Positions 59,647 through 64,000 of a DNA stretch of 64,000 nt are shown in pieces. The DNA comes from Cohnella hashimotonis. GTDB lineage: Bacteria; Bacillota; Bacilli; Paenibacillales; Paenibacillaceae. The notes under the pieces are model-generated. The model was not told where the DNA came from and ran no database searches. It worked only from the letters and a program-made list of their open reading frames with translations. Position 1 is the first letter of the stretch. Every line of letters starts with the position of its first letter. The stretch spans positions 7,899,501 through 7,963,500 of the forward strand of contig NZ_JAGRPV010000001.1 of assembly GCF_030014955.1 (NCBI RefSeq). The letters are read 5' to 3'. The position numbers were made by a program, and so were the translations under genes.

Positions 59647-59829
59647 ATAAGTGTTAAAAGGCAGCTAATTTGCTTGTACAAGTCTATACACAGACGATAA
59701 GTGTCAAAGAGCAGTTAATTCGTCCAGAATCGCAAGATCGCTGCTTGCGAGGCGAAAATAAATGCGTTTTGACACTTAATTTTGCTAAACGGCCTGCCAT
59801 TGCTCAAGTAACTGCCTTTTAACACTTAT
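59647..59829. repeat. Four-copy repeat with perfect 18-bp inverted ends (ATAAGTGTTAAAAGGCAG)
   Basis: Direct copies at 59647 (ATAAGTGTTAAAAGGCAG) and 59697 (ATAAGTGTCAAAGAGCAG) are answered by inverted copies at about 59767-59778 and 59812-59829. The outermost pair (59647-59664 and 59812-59829) is a perfect 18-base inverted repeat. The whole element spans 183 bases and could fold as a cruciform. Its A+T content differs from the surroundings. The 59150-59869 gap contains the terminator at 59206, the minisatellite and this element. Confidence 0.75.
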
Positions 59830-59869
59830 TCCTCGGGCCGCCTATTCCTATGATCAACGGAGGATCTCA

Positions 59870-62800
59870 CTACCCGCGCGACCCGCGCTCCGGCACCTCA
59901 AAGGAGACGGTCGTGCCTTGACCCGGCTGGCTGACGATGTGAAGCCCTTCGCCGTAAAGCCGCTTCAGCCGCCGGTTCGTATTGAACAGGCCGACGCCGC
60001 GGCGACCCGTGGCGGGCTGGGTCAGCGCCAGCCTCGCCTGTTCTTCGGTCATGCCGACGCCGTCGTCGCCGACCTCGATCCGGACCCCGCCGTCGGCGCG
60101 CAGGATGCGGATGCGCACCGTGCCGCCTTCGCTCTGGCGGAGCACGCCGTGCTTGACCGCGTTCTCGACGAGCGGCTGGATCGATAGGGGCGGAACGAAC
60201 GGCTCCATGCCGGGTTCCGTTTCCCAGACGACCTGCAGCCTGCCGGGGAAACGCTCGCGCTCGATGAACAGATAAGCCTCGGTCAGCCCGATCTCATGGG
60301 ACAGCACGACCAGCTCCTCGGTATTCAGCGAATCGAAGCTCATACGGAGAAACGAGGCAAAGGCATGGCCCAGCCCGCGCATGCGGTCGGGATCGGTCTC
60401 GCCAAGCGCGACGATCGAGTTGAGCGTATTGACGACGAAGTGCGGCTGGATCTGGGCCTGCAAATACGCGGCCTCCATGCGCAGACGCTCGCTTGCAGAC
60501 CGCTTGAGCGCGACGAGCGCGCGAATGCGGTAGCGCAGCTCCGGGGCGTCCACCGGCTTGGCGACGTAGTCGCTTGCGCCGGCCTGGAACCCCGCGTAAA
60601 TATCCGCAGGCTGACTGCGCGCGGTCAGGAGCAGGATCGGCAGCTCCGAGGCATCGTAGCGCGCTCTGACCGTCCGGGTCAGCTCGTAGCCGGACATGCG
60701 CGGCATCATCACGTCGGCGATGATCAGGTCCCACCGCCGGTCGCCCAGCATAGTGAGGGCCTCTTGCGCCGATCGCGCGTACGAGATGTCGTAGGGCTCA
60801 CTCGAGAGGATGCCGGCGAGCACGCTCAGGTTCACCGGGTCGTCGTCGACCGCGAGGATGCGCGCACGCTCCTCCGGCGCCTCGAGCGCTGCGGCTTCGG
60901 TTGCGGCGGAGCCATGCGCATGCGGCCCGGGCCGACCGGCGGCGAACGCGGCGGAAGCCGGCTCGCCCGCCGATCCTGCAACAGCGCCCGGCTCGCGCGC
61001 AGCCCCATCCGCCGCAGGCTCGCCCGCAGTCTCTGCCGCCGCAGCCAGCTCGCCCCCAGCTCTCGCAGCAGCAGCCGGCTCGCCCGCAGTCTCGGCCTCC
61101 GCCGCCAATCCACCTGAAGCATTCGCAGCAGCAGCCAGCTCGCCTACATTTCCCGCAGCAGCCGGCTCGTCCGCCGCTCTCGTTGTGGCAGCCAACTCAC
61201 CGCTGGCCTCCGCCGCCACTACCGCCACTCCTGCCTCCGCCGCCGGCAGATCAAACCTAAACACCGAGCCCGCGCCCGGCGCGGAGCGCACCGTTAGCGT
61301 GCCCCCTTGCATCTCCGCGAGCTGCCGGGAGATGCTGAGGCCGAGCCCGATGCCGTCGCCATGGTCGCCGGGACCTTGCTCGTAGCGCCGGAAGATGCGG
61401 TCCTGCGTCTCCTCGTTCATGCCGATGCCTGTATCGGACACCGAGACGAGGATGCGTCCGTCCCGGAGCTCGGCGGCGACGGAGACGTCGCCTTCATCTG
61501 TGAACTTCACGGCATTGTGCAGCAGGTTGTACAGGATCTGCACCACGCGCTGCTCATCCGCGAGGACGGCCGGCAGCGTCTCGGGGATGTCCGATTGCAG
61601 CCGGACGGTCTTGCTCTCAGCCAGGAAGCTGAGCATGTCCAGCACGCCCGGCACGATCGACTGGATGCGCATCGGCGCGATCCGCAGCTTAACCCCGCCG
61701 TCCTGCAGCCGGGCGACGTCGAGCAGATCGCCCAGCAGACGGGACATACGCCGGCTGACGCCGACGAGCAGGTCCATGTCCTTCAGCGAGCCGTCGCTAA
61801 GTCTGCCTCGCTCCCTGGCCATCACGTTTTCGGCGATATTCATAATGCCGTGCAGCGGCGTGCGCAGCTCGTGCGACGTGTTGGCAAGGAACTCGTCCTT
61901 CAGCTTGTCGGCCTTCCGCAGCCGCTCGTTCAGCATCGCGTTCTCGCGGGCGTTGCGGAAGTAGACCTGGAACCAGTAAGCGGAGAAGCCGATAATCGCC
62001 GCGATGACGTCGATCGGATAGTACATCGGCGTGATGCCTAATTCCGCGTTGAATACGCCCCCCACGACGCTGGACAGCACGGCCGAGCCGGATACCATCA
62101 GGAACACGGAGCCTTCGTCGCTGCGCTTGCGGACGAACATCCGGACGATGAGCCAGGCCAGCCTGACGAACGGCAGCAGATAGAAAACGCTGAATATGAA
62201 ATAATGGCGTGAAGCGTAAACCCATGCGGCCGGTGCGATCATAACGAACGCCGTATAGGCGTACAGCGCGGCAGCGAAGATCCGGGAGCCCGCCTTCCAG
62301 GGCGGCTCCGGGAGGAATCGCTTGTATAGCTGGAGGATCAGATAAGACAGCCACATATAAGAGAGCAGCCGGATCTTCAGTCCCCATGCGAAGTCGATAG
62401 GCAGCCAGAGCAGAAGTAGGTTGTCGTGATCCGAGACAATGGTCAGGCCGGCGGCGAGCGTGAGCAGGCTGAAGAGCAGAAAGGTCCGGTCGCTCCGGTT
62501 GAGCACATACAGCGTGAAGGCATAGAAGCCGTGGAGCATCAACACGACGAAGGTGATCATCTGGAAGCCGATCGAATACCACCTGGCGAAGTCGATCGAC
62601 GACTGCGAGCCGAACAGCACGGAGCGGGAGAAGCCTCCCTGGAAGGGCTGGTCGAAGTTGGATACCTGCACGAGCAGGTCGATCTCCGTCGCGCCGTCTC
62701 CGTCGTACGTCGATGTGTAGGAGATGCTCGAGGGCGCATAGGTCTCTTTGGTCGTGCCCACCCGGCCGATCGTCCCCTCCGAGAAGCCGTTCATGGACAC

Positions 62801-63211
62801 GACGGATGCGGACTGAACGCGGTTGAGCCACGCCGTGACCGGCTTCCGGAGCGGATCGGTCAGAATGCGCAGCCGGTAAGTGCCATAGCCGTAGGAGGGC
62901 GCGCCTTCGTGAGCGTCCAAAGCGTTACGCCAGTCTCCGGGCACGCGAACAGGGCGGGACGCGTACGTCTCCGCCCTGGCTTCTTCCTCGGAGAGGAAGC
63001 GGGAAGGATAGAACAGCCATTCGCCGTCCAGCGCGAACGGGCGCGAGGCTTCCAGATCGACGCCGCGCAGATCGAGCACGCCGTCTTCGATGACGGGATG
63101 CGAGATCGGGAAAAAGAGATGGGTCCAGGACCATCTGAGGCCCAGAAGGACGGCGAAGAAAAGCGCGGCGACGGCGATATATTGGCGAGTGGATAGCGGT
63201 TTTCGTGTCAT
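59870..63211 (-). CDS. Hybrid sensor kinase with two kinase modules: 7TM-DISM, HisKA-HATPase, receiver, LytS-type kinase
   Basis: This 1113-residue protein has an N-terminal helix, then an extracellular jelly-roll sensor (about 40-200; FALDGEWLFYP). Seven membrane helices of the 7TMR-DISM type follow. Next are a HisKA (NTSHELRTPL, about 446) with HATPase (LLHNAVKF, GIGLGLSIS), and an Ala/Gly/Glu-rich linker (about 655-770) made of loose GGELAAAAETAGEPAA repeats. A receiver comes next (LAVDDDPVN; phospho-Asp in LIIADVMMP, about 832). The last module is LytS-like (QIQPHFVVNTLNS, His about 925; PLVENAVKHGV). Having two different kinase modules in one chain suggests relay and output on the same molecule. 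ATG 63211 is used; a TTG at 63220 is an alternative, and neither has a strong ribosome site. Confidence 0.9.
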   Translation of the reverse strand: MTRKPLSTRQYIAVAALFFAVLLGLRWSWTHLFFPISHPVIEDGVLDLRGVDLEASRPFALDGEWLFYPSRFLSEEEARAETYASRPVRVPGDWRNALDAHEGAPSYGYGTYRLRILTDPLRKPVTAWLNRVQSASVVSMNGFSEGTIGRVGTTKETYAPSSISYTSTYDGDGATEIDLLVQVSNFDQPFQGGFSRSVLFGSQSSIDFARWYSIGFQMITFVVLMLHGFYAFTLYVLNRSDRTFLLFSLLTLAAGLTIVSDHDNLLLLWLPIDFAWGLKIRLLSYMWLSYLILQLYKRFLPEPPWKAGSRIFAAALYAYTAFVMIAPAAWVYASRHYFIFSVFYLLPFVRLAWLIVRMFVRKRSDEGSVFLMVSGSAVLSSVVGGVFNAELGITPMYYPIDVIAAIIGFSAYWFQVYFRNARENAMLNERLRKADKLKDEFLANTSHELRTPLHGIMNIAENVMARERGRLSDGSLKDMDLLVGVSRRMSRLLGDLLDVARLQDGGVKLRIAPMRIQSIVPGVLDMLSFLAESKTVRLQSDIPETLPAVLADEQRVVQILYNLLHNAVKFTDEGDVSVAAELRDGRILVSVSDTGIGMNEETQDRIFRRYEQGPGDHGDGIGLGLSISRQLAEMQGGTLTVRSAPGAGSVFRFDLPAAEAGVAVVAAEASGELAATTRAADEPAAAGNVGELAAAANASGGLAAEAETAGEPAAAARAGGELAAAAETAGEPAADGAAREPGAVAGSAGEPASAAFAAGRPGPHAHGSAATEAAALEAPEERARILAVDDDPVNLSVLAGILSSEPYDISYARSAQEALTMLGDRRWDLIIADVMMPRMSGYELTRTVRARYDASELPILLLTARSQPADIYAGFQAGASDYVAKPVDAPELRYRIRALVALKRSASERLRMEAAYLQAQIQPHFVVNTLNSIVALGETDPDRMRGLGHAFASFLRMSFDSLNTEELVVLSHEIGLTEAYLFIERERFPGRLQVVWETEPGMEPFVPPLSIQPLVENAVKHGVLRQSEGGTVRIRILRADGGVRIEVGDDGVGMTEEQARLALTQPATGRRGVGLFNTNRRLKRLYGEGLHIVSQPGQGTTVSFEVPERGSRG

Positions 63212-63257
63212 AACGTGCAAGATTCGACAAAGCCCCGCGAATCTCCTAGCGGCTGGC

Positions 63258-64000
63258 TTATTTTTTTGTTTCCAGCGGGAGCGTCACCGTGAACGTCGTC
63301 CGATCGCCGGGCGCGCTCTTGGCGGAGATCCGCCCGCGATGCTGCTCGACGATCGACTTGGCGATGGCGAGGCCGAGGCCGTAGCCGCCCTGCTTGCGCG
63401 AACGCGAGGCATCGGCGCGGTAGAAGCGGTCGAATATGCGGTCCACGTGCTCCGCGGGAATGCCCGCGCCGGTGTTTGAGACCGCAAGCTGGATCTGCTG
63501 ATGCTGCTTGCGCAGCGTCAGCGCAATCTCGCCCCCCGGCTCATTGTACTTGACCGCGTTGTCCAGCAGGATCATGACGACTTGCTTGAGCTGCTCGGCG
63601 CTGCCGACGGCGGTCAGGCCGGGCTCGATGTCGTAAGCGAGCGCAAGATCCTGCTCGAAGATGACGGCCTCCATCGTCAGGAGCACGCCCTCCACGGCAT
63701 CGCTGACGTCGAACGGCACGAAGATCGTCCGCGCGCGGGCATCCTCCATTTCGGTCAGATACAGCAGGTCGTTGGTCAGCGTCTTCATGCGCTCGGTCTC
63801 CGACTTGATATGGTGCAGCCACTTCGCCTGCGAGGCGATCGTATCGCCCTCGTTCGCGAGCAGCACGTCGGCGTTGGTGTTGATGACGGCGAGCGGCGTC
63901 TTCAGCTCATGGGAGGCGTCGGCGATGAACCGCTTCTGCTTGTCGAAGGCGTCGCGGACCGGCGCGATCGAGCGTCCCGCGAAATAACGGCTCGTGGCGT
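63258..64000 (-). CDS. Sensor histidine kinase (N-terminus beyond the window)
   Basis: The C-terminal 247 or so residues of a classical kinase are present. A membrane-proximal FAGRSIAPVRDAFDKQKRF segment is followed by phospho-acceptor DASHELKTPL, ILLDNAVKYNEPG, VSNTGAGIP and GGYGLGLAIAKSIVEQH, ending LPLETKK. The frame runs off the right edge, so the sensor part and any partner response regulator lie outside. It is transcribed towards the hybrid kinase gene, 47 bases away, and may be cotranscribed with it. Confidence 0.92.
   Translation of the reverse strand, partial: ATSRYFAGRSIAPVRDAFDKQKRFIADASHELKTPLAVINTNADVLLANEGDTIASQAKWLHHIKSETERMKTLTNDLLYLTEMEDARARTIFVPFDVSDAVEGVLLTMEAVIFEQDLALAYDIEPGLTAVGSAEQLKQVVMILLDNAVKYNEPGGEIALTLRKQHQQIQLAVSNTGAGIPAEHVDRIFDRFYRADASRSRKQGGYGLGLAIAKSIVEQHRGRISAKSAPGDRTTFTVTLPLETKK

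Noticed and set aside
59307..59657. Protein of WARGAVVW repeats
   Set aside because: Open only because the 39-bp unit is a multiple of three. No ribosome site, no upstream promoter and two frames are equally open.

Overview
The window reads as chromosomal DNA from a high-GC, endospore-forming member of the Paenibacillaceae (Cohnella/Paenibacillus-like). The evidence is a gerA-gerB-gerC germinant-receptor operon, YesM/YesN two-component pairs with LplABC-type sugar importers, FeuA- and Btr-like iron genes, a BmrC/BmrD exporter, GH35/GH78 glycosidases, strong AGGAGG ribosome binding sites and frequent GTG/TTG starts. I see no rRNA, tRNA, phage module, IS element or CRISPR array.

Layout. 1-5.8 kb: tail of an upstream gene, a BmrC/BmrD-type heterodimeric multidrug ABC exporter behind a possible attenuator, a GNAT acetyltransferase and undecaprenyl-diphosphatase (envelope and antibiotic defence). 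6-11.1 kb: DEAD-box helicase with a long Gly/Arg/Ala tail, a small unknown protein, a PRISE-like SDR convergent with an HxlR regulator, a DUF5658-like membrane protein and YwbE. 11.5-23 kb: an amide-catabolism island with an isochorismatase-like hydrolase, two tandem LysR paralogues, an amidase with a small AtzG/GatC-like partner, a complete peptide-type ABC importer and a nitrilase-superfamily hydrolase. 23-28.5 kb: a stalk-domain secreted protein, an AraC/binding-protein fusion regulator next to a Fur-boxed siderophore-binding lipoprotein, and a GyrI-like protein. 28.9-32.6 kb: the ger operon. 32.7-37 kb: a secreted duplicated-repeat protein, thrC and a 7TM-PAS-GGDEF protein.

37.2-58.3 kb is the most striking part, a large carbohydrate locus. 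On the minus strand it has a PIG-L deacetylase, a zinc alcohol dehydrogenase and an enolase-superfamily enzyme. Divergently it has a twin-arginine-exported beta-helix protein followed directly by its own tatA and tatC. Then come a YesM/YesN pair, an LplABC-type importer, a Gfo/Idh/MocA oxidoreductase, a GH35 beta-galactosidase, an unrecognised 533-residue probable TIM-barrel protein and a GH78 alpha-L-rhamnosidase. This looks like a locus for a rhamnose- and galactose-containing polysaccharide with its own Tat translocon. 58.4-64 kb: a Bax-inhibitor-1 protein, a repeat-rich gap, a double-kinase hybrid sensor and a partial sensor kinase.

Outside the genes, a distinctive intergenic repeat (core GTTTGAAcGgTATCCCCTTC) occurs as short arrays at three separate places, each downstream of a plus-strand gene. 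Two of the arrays end in an inverted copy that can close a hairpin. Two further repeat families, a 39-bp minisatellite and an 18-bp inverted repeat, lie near 59.4-59.8 kb. All functional assignments come from reading translated sequence by eye; no database search was possible.
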